From contig NZ_QFHO01000015.1 in the NCBI RefSeq assembly GCF_004920835.1, positions 1 through 64,000 of the forward strand: a DNA stretch of 64,000 bases. The letters run 5' to 3'. The stretch comes from Stenotrophomonas maltophilia. GTDB taxonomy: Bacteria; Pseudomonadota; Gammaproteobacteria; Xanthomonadales; Xanthomonadaceae. The translations under genes were made by a program, and so were the position numbers. Positions 35,724 through 44,226 of this stretch are shown in pieces (the stretch's first letter is position 1; each line of letters opens with the position of its first letter). The notes under the pieces are model-generated. The model was not told the DNA's origin. It ran no database searches and worked only from the letters and a program-made list of their open reading frames with translations.

Positions 35724-36371
35724 ATGACGATTCGAGTCTACCTGGTGGATGACCACGCGCTGGTCCGCACCGGGATGAAGATGATTCTGTCGGGGGAAAC
35801 CGACATCGAGGTGGTGGGCGAAGCCGAGACCGGTGAAGACGCGCTGCGTGAAGTCCGCCAGCTGCTGCCGGACGTGGTGTTGTGCGATCTGCACCTGCCG
35901 GGCGTAAGCGGCATGGAAGTGACCGAGCGCATCGTCCGCAGCCACCGCAACACCCGCGTGGTGATCGTATCGGTGCTGGAGGACGGCCCGCTGCCGAAGC
36001 GCCTGCTGGAAGCCGGCGCTGCCGGGTACATCGGCAAGGGCTGCGATGCGCAGGAGCTGCTGCGTGCGGTGCGCGACGTGGCCGGTGGCCGCCGCTACCT
36101 GGGCACCAGCATCGCGCAGAACCTGGCGTTGTCGACGGTGGAGGGCAACGGTTCGCCGTTCGACAGCCTGTCACCGCGCGAGCTGGAAGTGGCGCTGCTG
36201 CTGACCCAGGGCCTGCGCCAGGAAGACATCGCGCGGCGCTTGAGCCTGAGTGCGAAGACGGTGAACACGCATAAGGCGCGGTTGTTCGAGAAGATGGGGA
36301 TCAGCGACAACATCGCGTTGGCGCGGATGGCCAGCCAGTATGGGCTGGTGGATCCGGCGCGGCCGCTGTAA
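35724..36371 (+). CDS. GacA/UvrY-like response regulator (NarL/FixJ family)
   Basis: Product of 215 aa. Receiver domain with phospho-acceptor Asp55 (VVLCDLHLPGVSG), conserved YLVDDHALVRTGMKMIL and AAGYIGKG. The C-terminal LuxR-type helix-turn-helix is clear (LSPRELEVALLLTQGLRQEDIARRLSLSAKTVNTHKARL). Similarity through the receiver and length (218 aa for E. coli UvrY) suggest the GacA/UvrY/SirA group, which controls Csr/Rsm small RNAs. No uvrC follows, unlike in E. coli and Pseudomonas. The 200-bp upstream gap shows no other gene. Confidence 0.82.
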   Translation: MTIRVYLVDDHALVRTGMKMILSGETDIEVVGEAETGEDALREVRQLLPDVVLCDLHLPGVSGMEVTERIVRSHRNTRVVIVSVLEDGPLPKRLLEAGAAGYIGKGCDAQELLRAVRDVAGGRRYLGTSIAQNLALSTVEGNGSPFDSLSPRELEVALLLTQGLRQEDIARRLSLSAKTVNTHKARLFEKMGISDNIALARMASQYGLVDPARPL

Positions 36372-36429
36372 GGGTTTTCGGCCAACGGCTGAGCCCCTCG
36401 CGATGGAGTGCGGTTGGATTCTGGGGGAT

Positions 36430-36533
36430 GGCCGGGCGGATGGGCTGTGCAGGGGGCGCTGCAAGTACGTCCCTGTAAGCTCGGTCGCCGCATCCATGCG
36501 GCTCACGCCCCTGCACAGCCCATCCGCCCGGCC
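36430..36533 (-). repeat. Variable-stem hairpin element 4
   Basis: A perfect 26-bp inverted repeat (36430-36455 with 36508-36533) encloses a 52-nt core (36456-36507). On the plus strand the core has GCCGCATCCATGCGGC and TACGTCCCTGTA; on the minus strand the latter reads TACAGGGACGTA. The core aligns without gaps to element 6 and, reversed, to elements 2, 5 and 7. Confidence 0.85.
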
Positions 36534-36622
36534 ACGGACAATTTCCGTGCGCCGCCACCGCGGAATGAAGAAGGAAGAGCAGGAGCGGGTCGCGCGCTGC
36601 GCGCGCTCTGGATGCTGGTGCT

Positions 36623-36692
36623 GTAGAGCCGAGCCGATGCTCGGCTGCTTTCCGTTCCGCTGGCGCGGAGCCGAGCGTGGGCTCGGCTCTAC
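36623..36692. repeat. SMAG pair (inverted)
   Basis: GTAG unit 36623-36646 and inverted unit 36669-36692 (ends CTAC) form a long hairpin 14 bp downstream of the eda stop. Confidence 0.8.
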
Positions 36693-36705
36693 AGCTGCGC
36701 CGGGC

Positions 36706-37365
36706 TCAGTGGCCGCGCACGCGCTGGATGATCTTCGCGGCGTCGGCGGCGCTGGCGCGCACCTTGTCCCATTCGCCGTCGGCGATCCAGTTGCCCGGCA
36801 CCATCCACGAACCGCCGATGCAGACCACGTTCTTCTGCTCAAGGTATTCGGCGGCGGTGTTTTCGGTGATGCCACCGGTCGGGCACAGCTTGAGGTCGGC
36901 GACCGGGCCGGCCAGGCCCTTGATCATCGCCAGCCCACCCACGGCAGTGGCCGGGAACAGCTTGCACACGCGGAAGCCGCGCGCGTACAGGGACAGCAGC
37001 TCGGTGGGCGTCGCCGCACCCGGCACTACCGGCAGCGGTGCCGCCGCCAGTGCATCGGCCAGTGCCGGTGGCGTACCCGGCGTCACCAGGAAGTCCGCAC
37101 CCGCATCGATCGACTGCTGCATCTGCTCCACGGTCAGCACCGTACCGGCACCCACCACCACGTCCGGCAGCTCACGCTTGAGCATCGCCAGCGCTTCCAT
37201 CGCCACCGGCGTACGCAGCGTCAACTCGATCGCCGGCAGGCCACCTTCCAGCAACGCCGCACTGACCGCACGCGCCTGGTCCAGCGTATGAATCGTCACC
37301 ACCGGCAGGATGCCCGCCGCATGCAGCAACTCCGCCGCCTTCACCTGATGTTGTTCGATACCCAT
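36706..37365 (-). CDS. eda: KDPG aldolase (2-keto-3-deoxy-6-phosphogluconate aldolase)
   Basis: Product of 219 aa. It splits KDPG to pyruvate and glyceraldehyde-3-P, the last Entner-Doudoroff step. Markers are GILPVVTIHTLDQA, the active-site Glu in LPAIELTLRTP, GAGTVLTVEQ and the Schiff-base Lys in RVCKLFPATAVGG, then LCPTGGI. It is the last gene of zwf-glk-pgl-edd-eda, but separated from edd by 205 bp that hold a hairpin element, so its expression may be tuned separately. Confidence 0.95.
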   Translation of the reverse strand: MGIEQHQVKAAELLHAAGILPVVTIHTLDQARAVSAALLEGGLPAIELTLRTPVAMEALAMLKRELPDVVVGAGTVLTVEQMQQSIDAGADFLVTPGTPPALADALAAAPLPVVPGAATPTELLSLYARGFRVCKLFPATAVGGLAMIKGLAGPVADLKLCPTGGITENTAAEYLEQKNVVCIGGSWMVPGNWIADGEWDKVRASAADAAKIIQRVRGH

Positions 37366-37436
37366 GCTTTTGCCCTTGCCTTTGCTCTTCTTGATTCAGT
37401 GGCCGCAGCGCAAATGACGCGCCGGGAGTTGTCCAA

Positions 37437-37540
37437 GGGCAGTAGAGCGCCCTGGCCGGGACCGTGAGCGGCATGGATGCCGCGATCGAGCCCCCATGGA
37501 TGGGTTTACGGCGTGTCCCGGCCAGGGCGCTCTACTGCCC
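37437..37540 (+). repeat. Variable-stem hairpin element 5, inside the edd-eda interval
   Basis: A perfect 26-bp inverted repeat (37437-37462 with 37515-37540) encloses a 52-nt core (37463-37514) with GCGGCATGGATGCCGC and the perfect small hairpin CCCATGGATGGG. It begins 72 bp upstream of the eda start, and a transcript from edd to eda must pass through it. Confidence 0.85.
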
Positions 37541-37570
37541 AAGCCGGGAAGCCTGCCGCGGCTTTTCGCT

Positions 37571-39487
37571 TCAGGCGTCTTTCGCCTCATGCGGTGCCGC
37601 CGCCGCCGCCGCATCGTGCCCCAGCTCGTACTCCGCATCGTAGTCCCACGGCCCACCATCGGCCGCCGCCGGCCCGCACGAAATTGAAATCGCACCCTGG
37701 TCGGCCGGCCCCACCACGCGACGGTTGATCGCGAACAGGTTGCGACCCAGGTCGTGCGCTGCCGGTGCCGTGTTCGGCGCCAGCGGACGTGCGGCCCATT
37801 CGGCCGCATCCACCAGCACTTCCAGCGTGCCGGCCTCGCCATCAAGGCGGATCATGTCGCCTTCGCGTACCTTGCCCAGCGGACCACCACGTGCGGCTTC
37901 CGGCGTCACATGGATCGCCGCCGGAATCTTGCCCGAGGCACCGGACAGGCGGCCGTCGGTGACCAGCGCCACGCGCCGGCCCTGGTTCTGCAGCAGGCCC
38001 AGCAGCGGCGCCAGCGAATGCAGTTCCGGCATGCCGTTGGCGCGCGGGCCCTGGTAGCGCACCACCGCCACGAAATGCTCCGGCAGCATGCCCGCGGCGT
38101 GCAGCTTGTTCAGCACCTGCGGCGCATCGACCACTACCGCCGGTGCTTCAATCGTGCGGTACTGCGGCTTCACTGCCGACAGCTTGATCAGTGACTTGCC
38201 GAGGTTGCCGCGCAACAGGCGCAGGCCTCCCTGATGTTCGAACGGATTGTCGACACCACGCACCACCTCTTCGTCGGCGCTGCGTTCCAGCCCCGGCAGG
38301 TAGACCAGCTTGCCGTCGCGCAACTGCGGTTCGCGCGCATAGTCGGCCATGCCGCCGCGCGCCACGCTGACCAGGTCGCCGTGCATCAAGCCGGCCTTGA
38401 TCAGCTCGCCGAACACGAAGGCCGGGCCGCCTGCTGCGGCGAAGCGGTTTACATCGGCTTCGCCGTTCGGGTAAACGCGGGCCAGAAGCGGAATCAGCTG
38501 CGACAGCTCGTCGAAGTCGTCCCAGGTCAGCACGATGCCAGCTGCGCGTGCCACCGCGATCCAGTGGATGGTGTGGTTGGTCGAACCACCGGTTGCCATC
38601 AACGCAATGACCGCATTGATGATCGCGCGCTCATCGATGATCCGGCCGAGCGGACGGAAATCATCGCCCAGTGCGGTGATGTCCAGCGCACGTTCGGTGG
38701 CTTCGCGGGTCAAAGCATCGCGCAGCGCCGTGTCCGGATTGACGAACGATGCGCCCGGCAGCTGCACGCCCATCGCTTCCAGCAGCACCTGGTTGGAGTT
38801 GGCGGTGCCGTAGAAGGTGCAGGTGCCCGCACCGTGGTAGGACGCCGATTCGGCTTCCAGCAGTTCCTCGCGGGTGGCCTCGCCGGCGGCGTAGCGCTCG
38901 CGCACTTCGGCCTTCTGCTTGTTCGGGATGCCCGGCGTCATCGGGCCGGCCGGCACGAACACCGCCGGCAGGTGGCCGAAGGCCAGCGCACCGATCAGCA
39001 GGCCGGGCACGATCTTGTCGCACACGCCGAGATGGATGGTGGTGTCGAACATGTCGTGGCTGAGCCCGATCGCGGTCGCCTGGGCGATTACATCGCGCGA
39101 GAACAGCGACAGCTCCATGCCGCCGCGGCCCTGGGTGACGCCGTCACACATCGCCGGTACCGCGCCGGCCACCTGTGCCGTTGCGCCCAGCTCACGGGAC
39201 ATCGCGCGGATCTGATCGGGATAGGTCTCGAATGGCTGGTGCGCCGACAGCATGTCGTTGTAGGCGGTGATGATGCCGAGGTTCGGCGTCACGCCACCGC
39301 GCAGGCGGCTCTTGTCAGTGCCACCGCAGGCGGCGAAACCGTGGGCGAGGTTGCCGCAGCTCAGGCGGCTGCGGAACGGGCCATCGCGCAGTGCGGCGTC
39401 GATCGCGGCCAGATAGGCGGCGCGCGAGGCGGCGCTGCGGCGGATGACACGTTCGGTGATGGCTTGCAGTTGCGGATGGAGGCTCAT
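37571..39487 (-). CDS. edd: 6-phosphogluconate dehydratase
   Basis: Product of 638 aa (E. coli Edd 603). Iron-sulfur dehydratase of the IlvD/Edd family converting 6-phosphogluconate to KDPG. The family cysteines lie in [21 protein letters not shown] [22 protein letters not shown] and [34 protein letters not shown] and [20 protein letters not shown] are also diagnostic. The C-terminal tail is Ala/His-rich. Third enzyme step encoded in the operon, 58 bp downstream of pgl. Confidence 0.96.
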   Translation of the reverse strand: MSLHPQLQAITERVIRRSAASRAAYLAAIDAALRDGPFRSRLSCGNLAHGFAACGGTDKSRLRGGVTPNLGIITAYNDMLSAHQPFETYPDQIRAMSRELGATAQVAGAVPAMCDGVTQGRGGMELSLFSRDVIAQATAIGLSHDMFDTTIHLGVCDKIVPGLLIGALAFGHLPAVFVPAGPMTPGIPNKQKAEVRERYAAGEATREELLEAESASYHGAGTCTFYGTANSNQVLLEAMGVQLPGASFVNPDTALRDALTREATERALDITALGDDFRPLGRIIDERAIINAVIALMATGGSTNHTIHWIAVARAAGIVLTWDDFDELSQLIPLLARVYPNGEADVNRFAAAGGPAFVFGELIKAGLMHGDLVSVARGGMADYAREPQLRDGKLVYLPGLERSADEEVVRGVDNPFEHQGGLRLLRGNLGKSLIKLSAVKPQYRTIEAPAVVVDAPQVLNKLHAAGMLPEHFVAVVRYQGPRANGMPELHSLAPLLGLLQNQGRRVALVTDGRLSGASGKIPAAIHVTPEAARGGPLGKVREGDMIRLDGEAGTLEVLVDAAEWAARPLAPNTAPAAHDLGRNLFAINRRVVGPADQGAISISCGPAAADGGPWDYDAEYELGHDAAAAAAPHEAKDA

Positions 39488-39545
39488 TGGCTACCGGCGT
39501 TCGTGGTGGCGAGAGGCAAGCGGCGGCAGAGCGCCGCCGCCAACA

Positions 39546-40268
39546 TCAATCAGCCCAGTGGACGCGCAGGCGCGCGCCTTCCAGGTTGATCGCATTGAGG
39601 ATCGGGTACTGCTGGGCATCGTTGCTGTCCAGCGCCTGGCGCAGCACCTGCAGCTTCTGCTTGCCGCGCAGCAGCAAGAGGCGCTGGCGGCACTGGCGCA
39701 GGCCATGCGGGGTCAGGGTGATGCGCAGCGGCCACTGGTTGGCACCCGGACAGCCGGTGGCGTCCAGCGCGGCATAGGGCAGGGTGCTTTCCAGTGCACG
39801 GGCCAGGTCCTTCGAGCCGGGGAACAGTGAGGCGGTGTGGCCGTCGTTGCCCATGCCCAGCGCCACCAGGCTCGGCGGCTGGCTGTGCTGCGCCTGCAGG
39901 TTGGCGGTGTACACGCATTCCGGAAGCGGCTTGCCGATCCGCACCAGCGGATCGAAATGCGCACCCTCGGCGCGCTTGAGCAGATTCTCGCGCACCAGCC
40001 AGGCATTGCTGTCGCGATCCTGCGGCGACAACCAGCGCTCATCGGCCAGGCTCACTTCCACCCGGTCCCAGTGCACGTCCAGCTCGGCCAGTGCCTGGTA
40101 CACCGGGGCCGGTGTGGTGCCACCAGACAACAGGATGCGCGCGCGGCCCACTTCGTTGATGTCACGGTTGAGGGTCTGCGCCATCTCGGCGGCTACCGCC
40201 TCGATCCAGCCATCGGCATCGCCGTGGTTGATGAACTCGATGCGGTCGTCGTGGAAAGTGGGGCTCAT
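39546..40268 (-). CDS. pgl: 6-phosphogluconolactonase
   Basis: Product of 240 aa of the glucosamine-6-P isomerase-like Pgl family. It hydrolyses 6-phosphogluconolactone. Motifs seen are RILLSGGTTPAPVYQAL, VSLADERWLSPQDRDSN and LVALGMGNDGHTASLFPGS, the last being the catalytic His/Asp region. The start overlaps the glk stop by 4 bp, so it is coupled within the operon. Confidence 0.95.
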   Translation of the reverse strand: MSPTFHDDRIEFINHGDADGWIEAVAAEMAQTLNRDINEVGRARILLSGGTTPAPVYQALAELDVHWDRVEVSLADERWLSPQDRDSNAWLVRENLLKRAEGAHFDPLVRIGKPLPECVYTANLQAQHSQPPSLVALGMGNDGHTASLFPGSKDLARALESTLPYAALDATGCPGANQWPLRITLTPHGLRQCRQRLLLLRGKQKLQVLRQALDSNDAQQYPILNAINLEGARLRVHWAD

Positions 40269-41272
40269 GCGGCAACTCCAGGTGCGTCACGTTCGGCGTC
40301 GGCGGCATAGGCGGCGGCGCCCAGCAATCCGGCGTGGGGGTGCATCACGGCCAACGAGGGAACCCGCGCCATGATCGAGGAGAAGCGGCCCTTGTGCTCG
40401 AAGCGCTGGCGGAAGCCGGAGTGCTGCAGCGAATCGAGCATCTTCGGGGTCAGGCCGCCGGTCAGGAACACGCCGTCCCAGGCGCCCTGGGTCAGCACCA
40501 GGTCACCGGCGATGGCGCCGAACACGGCGCAGAACACGTCCACGGTGCGCATCGCCTGCGGATCACCATGCAGGGCACGGGCGGTCACGTCCACCGGCTG
40601 CAGCTGGCCCGGGTCGATGCCGGCCATCTCGCACACGGCGCGGTGGATGTTGACCAGCCCGGGGCCACAGATCAGGCGCTCGTTGGAGACGCGGCCGAAC
40701 TGTTCGGACAGGATCTCCAGGATGCGGATCTCCTCCGGAGTTCCCGGCGGGAAGCTGACATGGCCGCCTTCGGTTTCCAGCGGGTAGCAGCGGCCGTGGC
40801 GCAGGATCAGGCCACCGACACCCAGGCCGGTACCCGGACCGATCACCGCGTAGTTGCGCGGCTGGCCGGGCTTGCCGGGGATCCAGGCGGCACCACCGAC
40901 CTGGACCACGTCATCGGGCTGCAGCAGTGAAATCGCCATCGCCTGTGCGGCGAAGTCGTTGATCAGGTGCAGTTCGTCGAAACCGAGCATGGCCGCGGTA
41001 CGGCTGCGCGAGATCACCCACGGATGGTTGGTGATCCGTGCTTCATCACCATCAACCCGACCGGCCACCGCGAACACGCCCCGGCTGGCGGTAGCGCCGA
41101 TCTGTTCGAGATGGTGGCGGGCGGCATCACCCAGCGATGGGAATTCCGCCACGGCGTACTCACGGATGCTGTCTTTCTGCAGCGGCGCATCCAGCGAGGT
41201 GTCGGCCAGGGCGAAGCGGGCGTTGGTGCCACCGATGTCGGCGACCAGCACCGGCTGTGAGCTGGCGCTCAT
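40265..41272 (-). CDS. glk: Glucokinase
   Basis: Product of 335 aa from ATG 41272, which overlaps the zwf stop (ATGA). ROK-unrelated bacterial Glk family: phosphate-binding VADIGGTNARFAL, HLINDFAAQAMAI with catalytic Asp, GPGTGLGVGGLI and EGGHVSFPPGTPEE. It phosphorylates internal glucose, consistent with glucose entry by permeases and not by a PTS. Confidence 0.96.
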   Translation of the reverse strand: MSASSQPVLVADIGGTNARFALADTSLDAPLQKDSIREYAVAEFPSLGDAARHHLEQIGATASRGVFAVAGRVDGDEARITNHPWVISRSRTAAMLGFDELHLINDFAAQAMAISLLQPDDVVQVGGAAWIPGKPGQPRNYAVIGPGTGLGVGGLILRHGRCYPLETEGGHVSFPPGTPEEIRILEILSEQFGRVSNERLICGPGLVNIHRAVCEMAGIDPGQLQPVDVTARALHGDPQAMRTVDVFCAVFGAIAGDLVLTQGAWDGVFLTGGLTPKMLDSLQHSGFRQRFEHKGRFSSIMARVPSLAVMHPHAGLLGAAAYAADAERDAPGVAA

Positions 41273-42705
41273 GCCGACGCCTCGCTGTCCGGCGCATCCA
41301 CGCCCTGCGGCAGGAAGCCGGTCGCGTTGTCCGGGCCCCACTGGCCGGCGGGGTAGGGTTCCAGCGGCAGCTTCGCTTCCTTCCAGGCATCGGCCACGCT
41401 GTCGATCCAGGCCCAGGCCGCACGCACTTCGTCGTCGCGCACGAACAGCGTGTGGTTGCCGTTGAAGGCATCCAGGAACAGGCGCTCGTAGGCGATGCGG
41501 CGATGCAGGCCGGTCGGCACCGACAGTTCCAGTTCCAGCGGGTGCAGTTCCAGCGCACCCCATTCCGGGCCGGCCAGGCTGCTCATCAGGCCCAGCTCGA
41601 TGTTCTCCTGCGGCTGCAGCTGGAACACCAGCCGGTTCGGTGCGGCCTGCGCGCGCTGCGGGCGCTCGAACAGCCAGTGGGTGACCGGCTTCAGCGTGAC
41701 CACCACGCGGGTGGTGCGCTCGGGCAAGCGCTTGCCGGTGACCAGGTGGAACGGCACGCCGCTCCAGCGCCAGTTGTCGATATGTGCGGTGACACCGGCG
41801 AAGGTCTCCACGTCGCTGCCTTCCGGCGGCTGGTAGGCCTGTGCCGGCTGGCCGTTGATGGTGCCGGCGGTGTAGCGGCCGCGAATGCTGTCACGTGCGG
41901 CGTGCTTCGCGTCAAGCGGGCGCAGGGCGCGCAGCACCTTGACCTTCTCGTCGCGGATGCGGTCGGCTTCCAACGAGGCCGGCGGTTCCATCGCCACCAT
42001 GCACAGCAGCTGCAGGATGTGGCTCTGCACCATGTCGCGCAGCGCGCCGGAGCGGGCGTAGTAGGCATCGCGGCCGTCCACGCCTTCGCTCTCGGCCACC
42101 AGGATGTGCACCGACTCGATGTAGTTGCGGTTCCACACCGCTTCCAGCAGCGTGTTGCCGAAGCGCAGCGCGATCAGGTTCTGCACCGCCGCCTTGCCCA
42201 GGTAGTGGTCGAGGCGGAACACACGGTCCTCGTCGATCCACTGGCCGATGGTGCTGATGATTTCCTCGGCGCTTTCGCTGTCGCTGCCGATCGGCTTCTC
42301 CAGCATCAGGCGTGCCGGCGCGGCGAGGGCGCCGCCCTTGGCCAGGCCTTCGCAGGTGGAGATGTACAGGCCCGGCGGAATGGCCAGGTAGCTCACGCAC
42401 TTGCGATGCACCAGATCGGAGACCGCAGCGGCAACCGAGTCGACGTCGCGCAGGTCGACCGAACGGTAGTCGATGCGGCGCAGCAGCGCGGCGATGTCGT
42501 CCTGGCTGGCCATCGGCATGGCCTGCTGCAGGCGTGGCCGCAGGATGTCATGGAAGGCTTCGGTGTCATGCCCGGACAACGCCAGTGCGCGGATGCGGAA
42601 GTCCTCCGGCAGCAGGCCGTCGCCAAGCAGGCGAAGCAGCGAAGGGAACAGATAGCGCTGGGCCAGATCACCTGTGGCACCGAACAGGAAGAGGGTGTCG
42701 TGCAT
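41269..42705 (-). CDS. zwf: Glucose-6-phosphate 1-dehydrogenase
   Basis: Product of 478 aa from ATG 42705, where the nucleotide-binding TLFLFGATGDLAQRYLFPSL begins within four residues; upstream in-frame ATGs would add non-conserved sequence. It oxidises glucose-6-P with NAD(P)+. Active-site RLDHYLGKAAVQNLIALRF carries the signature with catalytic His/Lys. It is the first gene of the Entner-Doudoroff operon; a LacI-type operator lies about 210 bp upstream. Confidence 0.96.
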   Translation of the reverse strand: MHDTLFLFGATGDLAQRYLFPSLLRLLGDGLLPEDFRIRALALSGHDTEAFHDILRPRLQQAMPMASQDDIAALLRRIDYRSVDLRDVDSVAAAVSDLVHRKCVSYLAIPPGLYISTCEGLAKGGALAAPARLMLEKPIGSDSESAEEIISTIGQWIDEDRVFRLDHYLGKAAVQNLIALRFGNTLLEAVWNRNYIESVHILVAESEGVDGRDAYYARSGALRDMVQSHILQLLCMVAMEPPASLEADRIRDEKVKVLRALRPLDAKHAARDSIRGRYTAGTINGQPAQAYQPPEGSDVETFAGVTAHIDNWRWSGVPFHLVTGKRLPERTTRVVVTLKPVTHWLFERPQRAQAAPNRLVFQLQPQENIELGLMSSLAGPEWGALELHPLELELSVPTGLHRRIAYERLFLDAFNGNHTLFVRDDEVRAAWAWIDSVADAWKEAKLPLEPYPAGQWGPDNATGFLPQGVDAPDSEASA

Positions 42706-43057
42706 CGCTCGAGTTTCAGATCCGGGTGACATCGTTGTCAATCGCTTCATGGCTGGGTTCGGGGGACATCCGCGCAACTGCCTGTCCGAGGTTCGTCCGG
42801 AGCGTTCTCCGGGGCTCCGGAAGACCGTTCCATTCGAAACCACTGCTTCGGCAGAACCTTCGTTCAACCGCCGACGCAGATCGGTGCGCACCGATCATCG
42901 GATAGTGCCACGTGAAAACGTTTACATGGCAGAATGGGCAACTGTATTCGATTGCAGTGCTCGCCGTCATGCGGCAGGCGCGCAATCATCACTGCCATCG
43001 GGAGGGCCGAGGCAGTCCCAAAAGACAGCCCGGCTTCGGGCGGACCGGATAGGTGAT
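42706..43057. other. 352-bp divergent control region of zwf operon and MalK-type ATPase
   Basis: The gap between divergent genes contains one LacI-type palindrome and no gene. The rest shows no repeat element of the families seen elsewhere. A small open frame beginning at 42928 on the plus strand (MAEWATVFD) is not convincing. Confidence 0.7.
42913..42926. promoter_or_regulatory. LacI/GalR-type operator between zwf operon and ATPase gene
   Basis: TGAAAACGTTTACA, a 14-bp near-palindrome with central CG; it differs by one base from the site at 9606-9619. Located 132 bp before the ATPase start and 208 bp before the zwf start, it could control both directions. Confidence 0.7.
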
Positions 43058-44140
43058 ATGGCAAAAGTGCAGTTGCAGGGTGTGCGCAAGGTCTACGACA
43101 ACGGCCAGGTCGCGGTGAAGGACGCCACCTTCGAGGTCGCCGATGGCGAGCTGATGGTGCTGGTCGGTCCGTCCGGCTGTGGCAAGTCGACCCTGCTGCG
43201 GATGGTGGCTGGCCTGGAGGAGATCAGCGGCGGCACGCTGACCATCGGCGATCGCGTGGTCAACGACGTGGCGCCGAAGGATCGCGACATCGCGATGGTG
43301 TTCCAGAGCTACGCGCTGTATCCGCACATGACCGTGGCCGAGAACCTGGCCTTCGGCCTGAAGCTGCGTGGCCATGACAAAGCCACGATCGACAAGCGCA
43401 TCAGCGAGGCGGCGCAGACGCTGGGCCTGACCGAGATGATGGACAAGCTGCCCAAGGCGATGTCCGGTGGCCAGCGCCAGCGTGTCGCGCTGGGCCGTGC
43501 GCTGGTGCGCGAACCGGCGGTGTTCCTGCTCGACGAGCCGCTGTCCAATCTCGATGCCAAGCTGCGTCACAGCGTGCGCACCGAGATCGCCCAGCTGCAC
43601 CGCAAGCTGGGCACCACCATGATCTACGTGACGCACGACCAGGTCGAAGCGATGACCCTGGGCCAGCGCATCGTGGTGCTGAAGGACGGCATCATCCAGC
43701 AGATCGATACACCGATGGCGCTGTATGACCGCCCGGCCAACCTGTTCGTGGCCGGTTTCCTCGGCAGCCCGGCGATGAACGTGCTGCGTGGCACCCTTGA
43801 GGGAGATGCTGGTGGCGTGACCGTGGTCGATGGCGAATGGCGTGCTCCGCTGGGCCAGGCCACGATTGATCCGGCCTGGCTGCAGAAGCCGATCGCAGTG
43901 GGTGTGCGTCCGGAGCACCTGCAGCCGGCCAGTGCTGATGATGCGCATGCATTCACCGCGCGTATCGAGGGCATCGAACCGGTCGGCAACGAGATCTTCG
44001 TCAACATGAGCAGCGGCCAGCATGCGCTGACCATGCGCGTGGCGCCGCAGTCGCTGCCGCGCGTGGGTGAGGACATTCGCGTGGCGATCCACCCGCAGGG
44101 CCTGCATTTCTTCAACCCGGAAAGCGGCGAACGCCTGTAA
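43058..44140 (+). CDS. ABC transporter ATPase, MalK/UgpC family, without adjacent permease
   Basis: Product of 360 aa from ATG 43058 (AGGTG just upstream). The ATPase core has Walker A GPSGCGKSTLLR, Q-loop MVFQSYALYPHMTV, signature MSGGQRQRVALGRAL and Walker B VFLLDEPLSNLDAKLR with the H-loop THDQ. The C-terminal third is the MalK-type regulatory OB domain (VGVRPEHLQPA, RVAPQSLPRVGEDIRVAIHP). This family powers carbohydrate importers and can be shared by several. No binding protein or permease gene is beside it. Position opposite the zwf operon with a shared operator suggests a role in glucose or oligosaccharide uptake. Confidence 0.9.
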   Translation: MAKVQLQGVRKVYDNGQVAVKDATFEVADGELMVLVGPSGCGKSTLLRMVAGLEEISGGTLTIGDRVVNDVAPKDRDIAMVFQSYALYPHMTVAENLAFGLKLRGHDKATIDKRISEAAQTLGLTEMMDKLPKAMSGGQRQRVALGRALVREPAVFLLDEPLSNLDAKLRHSVRTEIAQLHRKLGTTMIYVTHDQVEAMTLGQRIVVLKDGIIQQIDTPMALYDRPANLFVAGFLGSPAMNVLRGTLEGDAGGVTVVDGEWRAPLGQATIDPAWLQKPIAVGVRPEHLQPASADDAHAFTARIEGIEPVGNEIFVNMSSGQHALTMRVAPQSLPRVGEDIRVAIHPQGLHFFNPESGERL

Positions 44141-44143
44141 GGG

Positions 44144-44207
44144 GTAGTGCCGGCCGCTGGCCGGCAACCTCAACCATGCGTGGTTGCCGGCCAGCGGCCG
44201 GCACTAC
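44144..44207. repeat. SMAG pair forming a 26-bp perfect hairpin
   Basis: Unit 44144-44169 (starts GTAGTGCCGGCCGCTGGCC) and its exact reverse complement 44182-44207 around a 12-nt spacer, directly after the ATPase stop. Likely also a terminator for it. Confidence 0.85.
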
Positions 44208-44226
44208 CTTCCTTCATCCACCGGGT

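Larger units (their letters stand above)
36372..36705. other. 334-bp gap with hairpin element 4 and SMAG pair
   Basis: This gap between the convergent regulator and eda genes contains no gene. It carries variable-stem hairpin element 4, a low-complexity AG-rich stretch (36564-36590) and a SMAG pair. Confidence 0.8.
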
